A DNA stretch of 62,221 nucleotides, from the IMG/VR virus record IMGVR_UViG_3300001419_000005, positions 91 through 62,311 of that record. The stretch is one strand, 5' to 3'. Below the pieces are notes generated by a model that saw only the letters and a list, made by a program, of their open reading frames with translations, searched no databases and was not told where the DNA came from. The position numbers and the translations under genes are program-made. Positions 46,969-55,243 of this stretch are shown here, piece by piece (positions within the stretch are counted from its first letter, which is position 1; each line of letters starts with the position of its first letter). Source of the DNA: a virus.

Positions 46969-47152
46969 TGTTGTTGTCCTTATTCTGTCGCCTGTACTCC
47001 ATCTCAATGCGAGTGGCGATCTCCTCAGTCCACTGAGCAATCAGTGCCAGCTCATGCGTCTCCTGAGGAGTCGTCTTGGGCGTCACTTCCGGCTTCCAGC
47101 TTCTTACTAGAGGAGCGAGATCTCTTGGATCCCATAGATTGAATTTGTTCAT
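46961..47152 (-). CDS. Small hypothetical protein
   Basis: A 63-residue frame (MNKFNLWDPRDLAPLVRSWK...) whose stop overlaps the next start by eight bases (ATGGCTGA), a sign of translational coupling. Its upstream ribosome site is weak. It overlaps the 47052-47264 frame by 101 bases in another frame. Both appear real, but one may be an artefact. Confidence 0.55.
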   Translation of the reverse strand: MNKFNLWDPRDLAPLVRSWKPEVTPKTTPQETHELALIAQWTEEIATRIEMEYRRQNKDNNNG

Positions 47153-47264
47153 TAATCTTATCCAGTTCAGTAAAGATGGAGCCGAGCAAAAGCTTCAGGT
47201 CCCCTGCGGCAAGGGGCTGGGTGTTAGCCGAGACCCGCCGCTGCCAATACTTAGCGTCATACAT
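47052..47264 (-). CDS. Small hypothetical protein with basic C-terminal half
   Basis: A 70-residue frame (MYDAKYWQRRVSANTQPLAAGDLKLLLGSIF...) with a helical first half and a Ser/Lys-rich second half. It starts 39 bases after the terminator at 47303-47332. Its ribosome site (GGATAA) is weak. The long overlap with the next frame is unusual in this genome. Confidence 0.55.
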   Translation of the reverse strand: MYDAKYWQRRVSANTQPLAAGDLKLLLGSIFTELDKINEQIQSMGSKRSRSSSKKLEAGSDAQDDSSGDA

Positions 47265-47302
47265 TTATAATTATCCATTTCGTGTTTAGAGAGAACTGTA
47301 AA

Positions 47303-47332
47303 AGGGCCCCCGGGATTAAACCCGAGGACCCT
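47303..47332 (-). terminator. Terminator after the Cys-rich gene
   Basis: A 12-bp stem in minus-strand RNA (AGGGTCCTCGGG with CCCGGGGGCCCT, two G-U pairs), a six-base loop and then TTTT. It starts ten bases after the stop of the Cys-rich gene, so that gene forms a short transcription unit and the head genes depend on read-through. Confidence 0.7.
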
Positions 47333-47341
47333 AGAAAGGAA

Positions 47342-47569
47342 TCAACCATTGAGAAGGCGGCTGATTTGATCGCGGAGCTCCAGTAGCTCAGCTTCCAGTC
47401 GGCGCACCGTCAGATCGAGGGGCTCCGAGAACATGTGGCTCTCAGCCGACATGCTCTCAGGACACCCAAAGGTACAGGACTCACAGTCGAAGCTGTCTTC
47501 AGCTCCGCAGACCCCATTGCCGCTACACTCGAGCGGCTCTGGGCAGCCATCAGGCTTTGAACATTCCAT
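47342..47569 (-). CDS. Small cysteine-rich protein
   Basis: A 75-residue protein with seven cysteines in its first 36 residues (positions 3, 9, 15, 21, 29, 32, 36), spaced as in small metal-binding or disulfide-stabilised folds, followed by a Leu/Glu/Arg helix (about 50-72). GGAG precedes the ATG. It is the first gene after promoter-like copy 2 and is followed by a strong terminator, so it should be abundantly and separately made. No family recognised. Confidence 0.7.
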   Translation of the reverse strand: MECSKPDGCPEPLECSGNGVCGAEDSFDCESCTFGCPESMSAESHMFSEPLDLTVRRLEAELLELRDQISRLLNG

Positions 47570-47653
47570 AATACTCTCCTTAATTAAATTAGCATTTGAT
47601 AAGCTAAGGCTTCCTACATAGTGGGAGACCTTAGATTGTCTATTTTTTGCTAC

Positions 47654-47675
47654 ATACTACTAAGCCATACAACCT
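47654..47675 (-). promoter_or_regulatory. Phage RNA polymerase promoter-like element, copy 2
   Basis: The same 22-bp sequence as at 972-993 and 61576-61597. Similarity to copy 1 extends upstream to 47692, where GGTTTTTGA overlaps the stop codon of the exonuclease gene. It separates the DNA-metabolism block from the virion block, as expected of a late promoter. Confidence 0.7.
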
Positions 47676-47683
47676 TCCTGGGG

Positions 47684-48481
47684 TCAAAAACCGGGGGTCC
47701 AGAGGATGGGTTCCCAGTCCTCCGTGACCTCTCCGTCCCTCAGGATCCGGACACAGCGGGCCTGGGATAGGGCATATTCCTCCCCGTGACCCAGGCTCCA
47801 GCCGTACTTATCCTCGAGCAGCTCACTCCGAGTGCCGGAGATCTGCTTGCCCGTGGACTTGGACTTCCACTTGACAGTATCGTACTCAATGTCACAGTAG
47901 TACTGCAGGATGGCGGCGGACCACTCTTCAGGGGGCCGCTCGTCAAGGAACTTGGTGGCAGCCTTGGCACCACACCGGTGGATACCAGGGATATTATCAG
48001 CCGAGTCTCCCTTCAGCCACTGCTCACAGAAGTTTCGGTGGGCATCAAGCTGCGAGAACACCACCGGGAAGCCAGTCTTCTCTGGGTCCCAGAAGAGACC
48101 AGGTACAGACTGGAGGTCCTTGTCCTTGGTGACACAGGCAGTACCGTGTCGGGACATGAACACTCCCAGGATATCATCCGCCTCAAGGCGGGGCTTCTTG
48201 ATGGTGTCATAGTGTTCCGTGATCCACTCGATGGTGGCACGGAGGTGAGTAGGCGAAGCCTTGGCGTCGCGATGCGCCTTGTAGGCAGGCCAGAAGTCTC
48301 GTCTATAATTGTCATCTCGTCCACACGAGAAGGCGACAATCTGAGGGCCGAGCCCAGGATCCCATAGGCTCAGGTCTTGCGTGAGCCGCTCCTCCATGTG
48401 CTCGATACCATGGTTCTCGAAGTGACACGCTGCCTTGAAGGCAAGCAGATCACCGTCAACAATACTAGCGTAATCAGTCAT
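47684..48481 (-). CDS. 5'-3' exonuclease, FEN family (gp6-like)
   Basis: A 265-residue protein (T7 gp6 is 300). The start at 48481 (MTDYASIVDGDLLAF) is used because GGAG lies nine bases upstream, inside the previous gene. It has the flap-endonuclease core: an N-terminal IVDGD, YRRDFWPAYKAHRD, the acidic RLEADDIL, CVTKDKDL and the helix-three-turn-helix GDSADNIPGIHRCGAK. It degrades host DNA to nucleotides and removes primers. Confidence 0.85.
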   Translation of the reverse strand: MTDYASIVDGDLLAFKAACHFENHGIEHMEERLTQDLSLWDPGLGPQIVAFSCGRDDNYRRDFWPAYKAHRDAKASPTHLRATIEWITEHYDTIKKPRLEADDILGVFMSRHGTACVTKDKDLQSVPGLFWDPEKTGFPVVFSQLDAHRNFCEQWLKGDSADNIPGIHRCGAKAATKFLDERPPEEWSAAILQYYCDIEYDTVKWKSKSTGKQISGTRSELLEDKYGWSLGHGEEYALSQARCVRILRDGEVTEDWEPILWTPGF

Positions 48482-49199
48482 CGTCATCATCTCCAAGCTT
48501 GTCCTCGAGGTCATCAAGGAGATCATCAAGTTCCCGAGCGATCTTTTCCTGGTCAACGGGGCGGTTTTCGAGCTGGGCATTACACCCTTCGCAGTCACAC
48601 ACCGCATCCTTGTCACCAGGGAAAGCAATCAGGTTCTTCATAACAGCAGCAGCCCACTTCCGGATATCTTCCGGGGAGCCCTCGTTCCTAACCACGTAGT
48701 CAAACATCTGTTCGGCCAGGGTAGGCTCTCCGATCAGGGTGTTAGCCAGCATCTCTGACTCGTGCGTGCGCCACTCGGCATCAGCCTCGGGCAGCTCGCG
48801 GCTGCCTGGGGTCAGAAAGAAAGTATAGCCGCCACTCTTTGAGATTAGAGTGTGCTCATTCTCGTAGCGGACATCGTCTGCGATCACAAGCAGGGGCTTC
48901 TCGCTCTTGTCGTTCTCGAAGTGTCCTTGCCGCACGTCACTGAGGTCCTCGAGCCACCGCTTGAGCCAGTGCCTCGGGTCCTCTGCTCTCATCTCTGCGC
49001 CGTGGGTCTGGCAGAACTCCCGATACTTCTCAGGGTTCTCTTCCTTACCATAGCCACGTTCCTTAGCTTCCCTCTTGAGGGGACCAGCAAAGGGAAGCAC
49101 AACGACTTCCCATCCCATACGCTCCGCCTCAGTCTTAAGGGCATCAGTCGTGAAGGACTTACCAACACGAGCAGGCCCAGCGAATCCAACTACTTGCAT
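48474..49199 (-). CDS. Deoxynucleoside monophosphate kinase-like P-loop protein
   Basis: A 241-residue protein with a P-loop FAGPARVGKS (6-15) and the LVIADDVRYENE segment typical of phage dNMP kinases, which phosphorylate dNMPs towards dNTPs. It ends in a strongly acidic tail (DDLEDKLGDDDDD) and has a CDCEGC segment near residue 205 that may bind metal. It overlaps both neighbours. Together with exonuclease and RNR it would recycle host DNA into phage DNA. Confidence 0.75.
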   Translation of the reverse strand: MQVVGFAGPARVGKSFTTDALKTEAERMGWEVVVLPFAGPLKREAKERGYGKEENPEKYREFCQTHGAEMRAEDPRHWLKRWLEDLSDVRQGHFENDKSEKPLLVIADDVRYENEHTLISKSGGYTFFLTPGSRELPEADAEWRTHESEMLANTLIGEPTLAEQMFDYVVRNEGSPEDIRKWAAAVMKNLIAFPGDKDAVCDCEGCNAQLENRPVDQEKIARELDDLLDDLEDKLGDDDDD

Positions 49200-49645
49200 T
49201 TGTAATCCTCCGAACTAATAAACAATTCGTCGGTCACCGCCGTATCGGGCAGCTCCCAACCATAGTATGCCGCTGCTGCTCGTACTTCCTTGACGCACCC
49301 GTTGGGGCGCCAGTCAGGGAACAGCCAGCGGAAGCCATACCACCAAAGGATCGTCTCGTATGAGACCATCCGGGAGGTAGGCATAGGTATCCCAGGCATG
49401 GTGGTCTCTCCGATGTATACGGAGTCTACCTTATTGAACTGGTTGGTGGCAGAGTAGGCTCTCTCGAGCGTGTCTGTCTTGTACCAGTTGGCTTTCTCGG
49501 CGTCGACATGGAGCGAGAGGTCCCCGACTTCAAGGGTGACGTGTGTCCTACGGACGTGACGCCCCATCCATCGGGCCCTCCAGCAAGTACCGACCCACCC
49601 AGTAAGCCAGATCTCCTTCGGCTGGCTCAGTGTGTATCGGCCCAT
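49190..49645 (-). CDS. Hypothetical protein between DNA polymerase and kinase
   Basis: A 151-residue protein rich in Trp and Tyr (MGRYTLSQPKEIWLTGWVGTCW...), no membrane segment and no known motif. It overlaps the end of the polymerase gene by 19 bases and the kinase start by ten. A downstream start is possible. Function unknown; the context is nucleotide and DNA metabolism. Confidence 0.65.
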   Translation of the reverse strand: MGRYTLSQPKEIWLTGWVGTCWRARWMGRHVRRTHVTLEVGDLSLHVDAEKANWYKTDTLERAYSATNQFNKVDSVYIGETTMPGIPMPTSRMVSYETILWWYGFRWLFPDWRPNGCVKEVRAAAAYYGWELPDTAVTDELFISSEDYKCK

Positions 49646-51429
49646 GATGCTCCAATCTGATACTCCGCTTCCACGGGCATCTTAATGTCCAGGCGTTGGC
49701 CTGCCTCGAGTGCCGAGGCAATGACAATCTCTCCAGCCTGCTCAGCAATATCCTTGGGACAGGAGTACTGCAGCTCATCGTGGACGTATGCCATTTGCTT
49801 AACAATATTATAACCGAACTCCTTGGTCAGGTTCTTGTGGGCAACGATCATCCAGTACTTACTGACGATCGCGCCTGCGCCCTGGAGCAAGGTGTTCAAT
49901 GCTGCATGAGGTGAGCGCACCGGGACCTTGCGGCCGTCGGGTAGCGTCACGTTGTTGTAGGTCTCAGCCTCGTCGCCCACTGCGGTGAGCAGCTGCTTCA
50001 GAGCAGGGAGGTTCTCCAGGAACTGATTCTTGAGAGCCTTACCCTGTCGTGCTGAGCCGCCCACAATCTGTCCGACCTTGGCATCGCCGGCTCCATAGAG
50101 GAAGCCATAGATAAAGGTCTTCGCTTGGTTGCGGGACTCGAGACCGGCAGCCTGCTGGTTAGCCGTGTGGATGTCACCATTGAGGATGAGATCCGCGTAG
50201 GCTCCTCCGTCGAAGCCATGCATGTAGTGTGCTAGCATGCGCAGCTCCAGCCCGGAGAGGTCGGCACCGAGGACAACGTCCCCTGTATGGTGCGGAACCC
50301 AGAGGCTGCGAGCCCGGTGGTCACCCGAGACCTGCGCCATGTTGGGGCCAGCGTGCGTGCATCTACCAGTGGTAGCGCCTTGCACGTTGATGCCTCCATG
50401 GACACGCCCGTCGGGTGAGACATGGGCTCGTTCATTCCAATCCTTTACCTGTCCCTCGAGCTTAGTGATGTCTCGGTAGGTCAGGATGTAATTGCACTCA
50501 GGCATGGTCTCCTTGTACTTGTTAAGCACAATGGTATCACACTGAGGGCTTCCCTTCTCGGTCATCGGGGGCTTGAACCCACCGTTGTACTTCTCGTTCA
50601 GCCGCTCGTACACCTGAAGGTGACTGCCTGGGTTGAACTCAGTGACCCTGGGCTTCAGGGGCTTGCCCGTCTTCTCGGAGATCCGTTCCTCTACGAGAGT
50701 AGGGAACACCTGTCGGAGGTTGTCCAAGGCCTCAGCCTTAGCCATCATCAGCTCTGCTTCCAGTCGCTCTCCTCCGTCAGCATCATAGCCCCAGCCGTTC
50801 TCCACTTGCTGGGCGCAGATCTTGGTGGCGATCTCTTCGAGTGCATAGGGCTTAAGGTTGCGCTGCAACCAGGCCCACTGCTTCTTCAGGACCTTGGCGT
50901 TAACCTTGACGTCCTGCTCGCAATAGTCCATCATGAACGAAAGATACTCGTGTTCGCTGACGGTGTCGTTGGGTGGGCCGGAGAATGAGTTGTACTTAGC
51001 CCACTTCATCAGTTCGCCGTGCTCTTCCTTGGGGGTACGCTCTTGCGCCATCCGCAGCAGCGTGCCAGCAAAGTCAGTCTTCGGCTCTCCGAGGGCATCG
51101 CCCCAGGCAGCCAGCCCGTGCCCTGCGATGGGGTTCTTACGGAACCTATCAGGGTACATCATCTTGGAGATGACCAGGGTGTCGGTCATCTTGCAGGTCA
51201 AGGTGATGCCTAGAAGCCTCTCAACCACGGGGTTGTCGAACATGATAATGTTATGTCCGATCAACTCTTTGGCAGTGAGTAGCTTCGCCCTGAACTTATC
51301 CATCTCATCCTGCTTGAATCGAAACAATTCGCCAGTGTCGTAGTCCATCATCACGGCGAGCCAGATCTTATCTGTCTCTACCATGAAGCCATTGGACTCG
51401 ATGTCGTACACGAATCTTTTGTTACTCAT
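49627..51429 (-). CDS. DNA polymerase, family A, T7 type
   Basis: A 600-residue enzyme. The 3'-5' exonuclease domain begins YDIESNG (Asp9, Glu11). The polymerase shows motif A GADLSGLELRMLAHYM (Asp390), motif B AKTFIYGFLYGAGD (Lys437, Tyr441) and motif C YVHDELQ (Asp551, Glu552). Tyr441 is at the site equivalent to E. coli Phe762 and T7 Tyr526. It lacks the long insertion between about residues 250 and 265 where T7 polymerase binds thioredoxin, which accounts for most of its shorter length. It overlaps the primase-helicase gene by ATGA. Confidence 0.95.
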   Translation of the reverse strand: MSNKRFVYDIESNGFMVETDKIWLAVMMDYDTGELFRFKQDEMDKFRAKLLTAKELIGHNIIMFDNPVVERLLGITLTCKMTDTLVISKMMYPDRFRKNPIAGHGLAAWGDALGEPKTDFAGTLLRMAQERTPKEEHGELMKWAKYNSFSGPPNDTVSEHEYLSFMMDYCEQDVKVNAKVLKKQWAWLQRNLKPYALEEIATKICAQQVENGWGYDADGGERLEAELMMAKAEALDNLRQVFPTLVEERISEKTGKPLKPRVTEFNPGSHLQVYERLNEKYNGGFKPPMTEKGSPQCDTIVLNKYKETMPECNYILTYRDITKLEGQVKDWNERAHVSPDGRVHGGINVQGATTGRCTHAGPNMAQVSGDHRARSLWVPHHTGDVVLGADLSGLELRMLAHYMHGFDGGAYADLILNGDIHTANQQAAGLESRNQAKTFIYGFLYGAGDAKVGQIVGGSARQGKALKNQFLENLPALKQLLTAVGDEAETYNNVTLPDGRKVPVRSPHAALNTLLQGAGAIVSKYWMIVAHKNLTKEFGYNIVKQMAYVHDELQYSCPKDIAEQAGEIVIASALEAGQRLDIKMPVEAEYQIGASWADTH

Positions 51430-53141
51430 CCGGACTCCTCCTTAAATGGGTCGATGTTGGGGACGATCTTGCCGTCCTCCTCTTCGAACTCCACGTCACG
51501 GAGTCGTCCAGTAGTACGGTCATAGTAGAATGCCGAGGCGGGCCCCACCCGTCCGGTCATACGGTTCTTCAGGACTCGGACAGTCGTGGTATTAGCCTTG
51601 ACTTCGTCTGGGTCCTGCCTGTTTCTTTCCAGCATGATCACTGCGTCAGGCACGGAGGCGAGAGAGCCGGCGCCCTTGAGGTCCTGTAGGGTACCTCGGC
51701 TGCCTTCCTCGTGCGCCTTGTCTGACTTCTTCAGCTGGCTGACGATGTGGATACGCACACCAGTGCGCTCCGCCAGGGACTCGAGACCGCTCATGACATT
51801 GTCAATGATGATCCGCTCGTTCTGGTTATCGTCAGTGAGCATAGCGTTAGCTAGGGCAGTGATATGGTCGAGGATGATTACGTCACACTCGAGGGACACT
51901 GCCATGTACTCAATGCGGCCGAGGATATTATCCATGGCCTTGCGTCCCATGTGGTTATACATGTAGAGGTTAGTGTCGTTAAGGCTGGCGCGTGCTGCGT
52001 CATACTCCTCCTGGTCAAAGCCAGCAAACTCTACTGCCATGGGGTGCTTGCCTTCCTTCTCTCGGACATGGTTCATGATCTCCATAGCTCGGACAACCCG
52101 GACAGGGCTGTTGATCTTAAGGGAGATCAAATCATCGAGAGTCTCGGAAGGGCTCTCCTCGAGCATGACCATACCAACTGAACGTCCAGCGTCCAGGTGA
52201 TACGCAGCCAGCTCTCGGAGGATGGTGCTCTTGCCGGAGCCAGTGCCGCTGGCCCAGAGGGTCAGGTCAGACTTGGCGTTGCCGACAAGGAACTTGTTAA
52301 GGGACTCCCACGGGTACGGGATCACGCTGTCCATGTCCACGTCGGTGCGTGTGATGCTGGACACGTGCATGATCTCGTCCGGGGAGTAGGGTGACGCCTG
52401 CCAAATTGCGCTGACGACTTGCTTGGACTGTCCATTCATCAAGCAATCGTTTGCGTCCTTCAACGGAAGGGCGGCAATCTTAGCCTTGCCCGGAGGCAGG
52501 ATGGCTGCGACTACCTTAGCTGCGGACTGGCCGGCGTCGTCATTATCAAACATAATAATGATCTCGTTATAGCTGGCGAGGAACTCAAGGTTATCCTTGA
52601 TGGATCGCTCAGCTGACTGCACACCATTGGGAAGGGAGACGACAGGCCAACCGTTGTTAACTTGGTACACCGTCATCGCATCAATCTCTCCCTCGGTGAC
52701 AACAATCTTCTTGCCGCCCCGTTCCCATAGGTGCTGGCCGAACAACTCGGCACCTCGTGGGGTGCCCTTCCACTTGAAGTCTTTAGGATCTTCTTGGCGG
52801 ACGTGTTGGCCGATCAACTCTCGGTTCTTGTACACAGGTGCGATGTGGAAAGCTCCGCTGTCTCGGCGAGCGATCGTGTACCCAAACTTACGGCAAGTCT
52901 TTTCTTCAATTCCCCGTGACGGGATCGCTTCGTACTCTCCGACGAGTGGCGTCCACGGCTTGGGCTCTCTTTCAACGGGGGTGTTCATCTCATTGTTTCC
53001 TTTGACGTAATGTTTACAGGCAAAGCAGAACTTATGCCCGTCAGAATACACGGCCAGGTTGTCACCTGACCTGTCGTTACCCATCTCCCTACACTTAGGG
53101 CAAGGTTCTTCGCCGACCTTGTAGCTTTCCTCATCTGTCAT
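51426..53141 (-). CDS. Primase-helicase (gp4-like)
   Basis: A 571-residue protein, T7 gp4 size (566). The zinc finger is at Cys14, Cys17, Cys39, Cys42; the TOPRIM primase core shows VVTEGEIDA (Glu150) and MFDNDDAG (197-204); the RecA-like helicase has Walker A GTGSGKST (299-306) and a DVIILDH Walker B. An internal ATG at codon 52 (position 52988) has AAAGGA upstream and would give a form without the zinc finger, as T7 gp4B does. It overlaps RusA and polymerase genes by ATGA. Confidence 0.95.
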   Translation of the reverse strand: MTDEESYKVGEEPCPKCREMGNDRSGDNLAVYSDGHKFCFACKHYVKGNNEMNTPVEREPKPWTPLVGEYEAIPSRGIEEKTCRKFGYTIARRDSGAFHIAPVYKNRELIGQHVRQEDPKDFKWKGTPRGAELFGQHLWERGGKKIVVTEGEIDAMTVYQVNNGWPVVSLPNGVQSAERSIKDNLEFLASYNEIIIMFDNDDAGQSAAKVVAAILPPGKAKIAALPLKDANDCLMNGQSKQVVSAIWQASPYSPDEIMHVSSITRTDVDMDSVIPYPWESLNKFLVGNAKSDLTLWASGTGSGKSTILRELAAYHLDAGRSVGMVMLEESPSETLDDLISLKINSPVRVVRAMEIMNHVREKEGKHPMAVEFAGFDQEEYDAARASLNDTNLYMYNHMGRKAMDNILGRIEYMAVSLECDVIILDHITALANAMLTDDNQNERIIIDNVMSGLESLAERTGVRIHIVSQLKKSDKAHEEGSRGTLQDLKGAGSLASVPDAVIMLERNRQDPDEVKANTTTVRVLKNRMTGRVGPASAFYYDRTTGRLRDVEFEEEDGKIVPNIDPFKEESG

Positions 53142-53527
53142 GTTAGCTCCCAGTACTCAACAGTAAAGTAACCTTCTTCCCTTTCGGTATCCTCACACCA
53201 TTGCTTGGTGATACGGAGGTCACGGATCTGTTGATCATCTATCCATAGCCGCTCATTCATAGCGTCTAGGATAGCCTTGGCGTAGTTATCAACGTCAGCC
53301 TTAGGGACTACCAGCTTGGTAGTCTTAGGCTTTGTAACGTAACAATTAATCTCGACCCTTAGCGGCTCCCCAGTGGGCTCGTAGCCCACCGGGAGAGCGC
53401 AAGGGACGATACCTGTGCACCTCTCTTTGAATACCTTGTAAGGTCCTGTGAAGTAAGCGTGCCCGAACTTAGAGATACGGGGTCGGCTTGCTGCAATAGG
53501 GTTCAGAGGGAATTCAAACAGTGGCAT
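53138..53527 (-). CDS. RusA-type Holliday junction resolvase
   Basis: A 129-residue protein with the RusA catalytic block KADVDNYAKAILDAMN..LWIDDQQI (Asp78, Asp80, Lys84, Asp97/98), the same spacing as E. coli RusA (120 residues). It would cut branched DNA before packaging, the job of T7 gp3 endonuclease, which I do not see in this genome. It overlaps the primase-helicase start by ATGA. Confidence 0.88.
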   Translation of the reverse strand: MPLFEFPLNPIAASRPRISKFGHAYFTGPYKVFKERCTGIVPCALPVGYEPTGEPLRVEINCYVTKPKTTKLVVPKADVDNYAKAILDAMNERLWIDDQQIRDLRITKQWCEDTEREEGYFTVEYWELT

Positions 53528-53538
53528 GTGCTATCCAA

Positions 53539-54078
53539 TCAGAAGGGGATGCCGTCGTCATCGTCACCCTCGGCCTGTACTTCAGGCTGGGAGGGGGCGG
53601 ACTCATTGGTGAATCCACCTTCCACCGCATCAAACGGGCTGCCTCCGGAGAGGTCTCGTTCCTGCTTGGCGATGATCTGCACGGCGCTGAGGTAGAAACT
53701 CACAGCGTCGGGGCGGTTACGTGCCGGGACGGGACCCGAGACACGGACCTTGACGGTGTCGCCACCCATGGGGTCGGCTTCAGTGAGCTGACCGTTCGCG
53801 TCATAGACTCGGTCCATGCGCGTCTTGTTCTCACGGGTGAACGCCGTCGTCTTAAACTTCATAAACTCCCGGTCAGTACCGGCCTGCTTACCCATGCCGT
53901 TGATGTGAGCGTCAGCTCCGGCGAGCTCAGTGATCTGAGCCTTCAGTTCTGGGGTGAGCCAAACCACAACCTGGTGGCTCAGCGCCCCAGCGTAGTCGTC
54001 AGGCTGTCCGACGGACGCCCACTTGACTTCAACTTCGGGGGTGTTAAACATGTTGTTCTTCTTACTCGTGTATGCCAT
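53539..54078 (-). CDS. Single-stranded DNA-binding protein (gp2.5-like role)
   Basis: A 179-residue protein with a beta-rich core and a flexible Gln/Glu/Pro-rich tail ending DDDDGIPF, the acidic plus hydrophobic tip by which SSBs recruit replication partners. Basic N-terminus MAYTSKKNNMFNTPEVEVKWASV. AAAAGGA precedes the ATG. The 120-base upstream gap contains the inverted repeat 54177-54197 shared with the RNA polymerase gene. Confidence 0.8.
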   Translation of the reverse strand: MAYTSKKNNMFNTPEVEVKWASVGQPDDYAGALSHQVVVWLTPELKAQITELAGADAHINGMGKQAGTDREFMKFKTTAFTRENKTRMDRVYDANGQLTEADPMGGDTVKVRVSGPVPARNRPDAVSFYLSAVQIIAKQERDLSGGSPFDAVEGGFTNESAPSQPEVQAEGDDDDGIPF

Positions 54079-54131
54079 CTTGGAAAATCCTTTTGCTAAA
54101 ACTTTAGGCTTCTAGCGCAACCTTGTGGAAA

Positions 54132-54146
54132 GTGACACAGCGTCAC
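54132..54146. promoter_or_regulatory. Short palindrome in the SSB leader
   Basis: GTGAC-ACAGC-GTCAC, a perfect 5-bp inverted repeat, followed on the minus strand by TTT and preceded by TTTTTT. Operator or weak terminator; too short to decide. Confidence 0.3.
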
Positions 54147-54176
54147 AAAAAATCGATCTCATAAAAGCTGAAAAAT

Positions 54177-54197
54177 TTTTCAACCAAAATTTGAAAA
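54177..54197 (-). promoter_or_regulatory. Inverted repeat TTTTCAA-N7-TTGAAAA upstream of SSB
   Basis: A perfect 7-bp inverted repeat with a 7-base spacer, abutting the stop codon of the metallophosphoesterase gene. An equivalent with the same arms and spacer length lies at 58391-58411 upstream of the RNA polymerase gene, and similarity extends outside the arms. Possible operator or RNA control element. Confidence 0.55.
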
Positions 54198-54890
54198 TTA
54201 CCTGTACTCTTCGAGGTGCAGCGGTTCGAAAGCTGCGTACTCCCCGTCGAGCACGATGCCGCAACCCAGGAGCGGGCGCTTGCTGTAGATCTTACTGTAG
54301 TTCATGTATGGACTGCGGGGATCTGTACCGCAGCCTACCTGGAGCCCGAAGTACCTTGACTTCTGGTTGGCTCCGTAACAGACACCAGCCTGGGCATGGA
54401 AGTGACCCTGTACAACAGAGGTAAACTCCATGCCAGCGTTGAGGAACGCAGCGTTCTGCTGGTTGCTTCGACCCTTGTCACCGTGGCGGTAGATAACGCC
54501 GTCGATCTCTAGGTCGTAGTGCCGAGGATGGACGGTCCACCCCTTGGGCAGGTCCATCAGCTGTCCGAGCGACAGCATCATAGACGGAGGGAGTCCCGCT
54601 TCCCTGGCCTGGCGTGCAGGCAGGGCCGTGTGATTACCTGTGAGGTATTCAACGTCGGGGAAGACTTCGGCCAACTCAGCAACCTGAGCTCGTGCCATGT
54701 CCAGCTCACGCTCGATGGACTCGAGGCCGAACTCATTCTGATGGAATGAAATAGCATGGAAGTCTGCGAGGTCGCCGATGTGGACTACGCGATCACACTC
54801 CCATGCAGTATACATATCCTCCAGGAAGGTGGGGTAGCTGTCCAGCATAGCCGGGCAATGGGTGTCGCCAATAACAAGTACTCTACTCAT
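54198..54890 (-). CDS. Metallophosphoesterase
   Basis: A 230-residue calcineurin-like phosphoesterase with all the metal-binding blocks: GDTH (8-11), GDLAD (39-43), GNHT (85-88), RHGD (135-138) and GHFH (162-165). The usual GNHE/D is GNHT here. Such enzymes act on nucleotides, DNA ends or phosphoproteins; placed among replication genes it may process DNA or dNTP-like substrates. It overlaps the upstream gene by one base (TGATG). Confidence 0.85.
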   Translation of the reverse strand: MSRVLVIGDTHCPAMLDSYPTFLEDMYTAWECDRVVHIGDLADFHAISFHQNEFGLESIERELDMARAQVAELAEVFPDVEYLTGNHTALPARQAREAGLPPSMMLSLGQLMDLPKGWTVHPRHYDLEIDGVIYRHGDKGRSNQQNAAFLNAGMEFTSVVQGHFHAQAGVCYGANQKSRYFGLQVGCGTDPRSPYMNYSKIYSKRPLLGCGIVLDGEYAAFEPLHLEEYR

Positions 54891-55243
54891 CAGAGGTCCT
54901 CCTCAGGCCCGCTGAGCCATTCGACCGGGTCGCCGATGTAGTATCGTGCCCGCCACCCACGCTGGGTGCGGTAGGCCTGATACTCGGAGCGCCACTGCTG
55001 TGCAACGGACGGTCCCACGAACTCATAGTACTCGCCGTTGACCATGTCGCTATAGCCTTGGCGGGCATGAACATCGACATTGCCCAGCCGATGGTTAACC
55101 TGAGTCTCGTTGAGCTCAGCATCGTCATAGTTGTACGGCACCAGAGGAGTACCGTCGGGCAGCTGAGTGGCTGCCTTGCTGGGCATGATCTCGAGCCGTG
55201 TGCCGGCGAGACGCCCAGACTTGAACTTCATATCATAACTCAT
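54890..55243 (-). CDS. Hypothetical protein
   Basis: A 117-residue protein (MSYDMKFKSGRLAGTRLEIMPSKAAT...) with a Tyr/Trp-rich C-terminal half. Its start overlaps the previous stop as ATGA. No family recognised; it is in the replication operon. Confidence 0.72.
   Translation of the reverse strand: MSYDMKFKSGRLAGTRLEIMPSKAATQLPDGTPLVPYNYDDAELNETQVNHRLGNVDVHARQGYSDMVNGEYYEFVGPSVAQQWRSEYQAYRTQRGWRARYYIGDPVEWLSGPEEDL

Noticed and set aside
54132-54146. CRP-like site TGTGA...TCAC
   Set aside because: The half-sites are spaced seven bases apart, not six, and the second half-site is imperfect.
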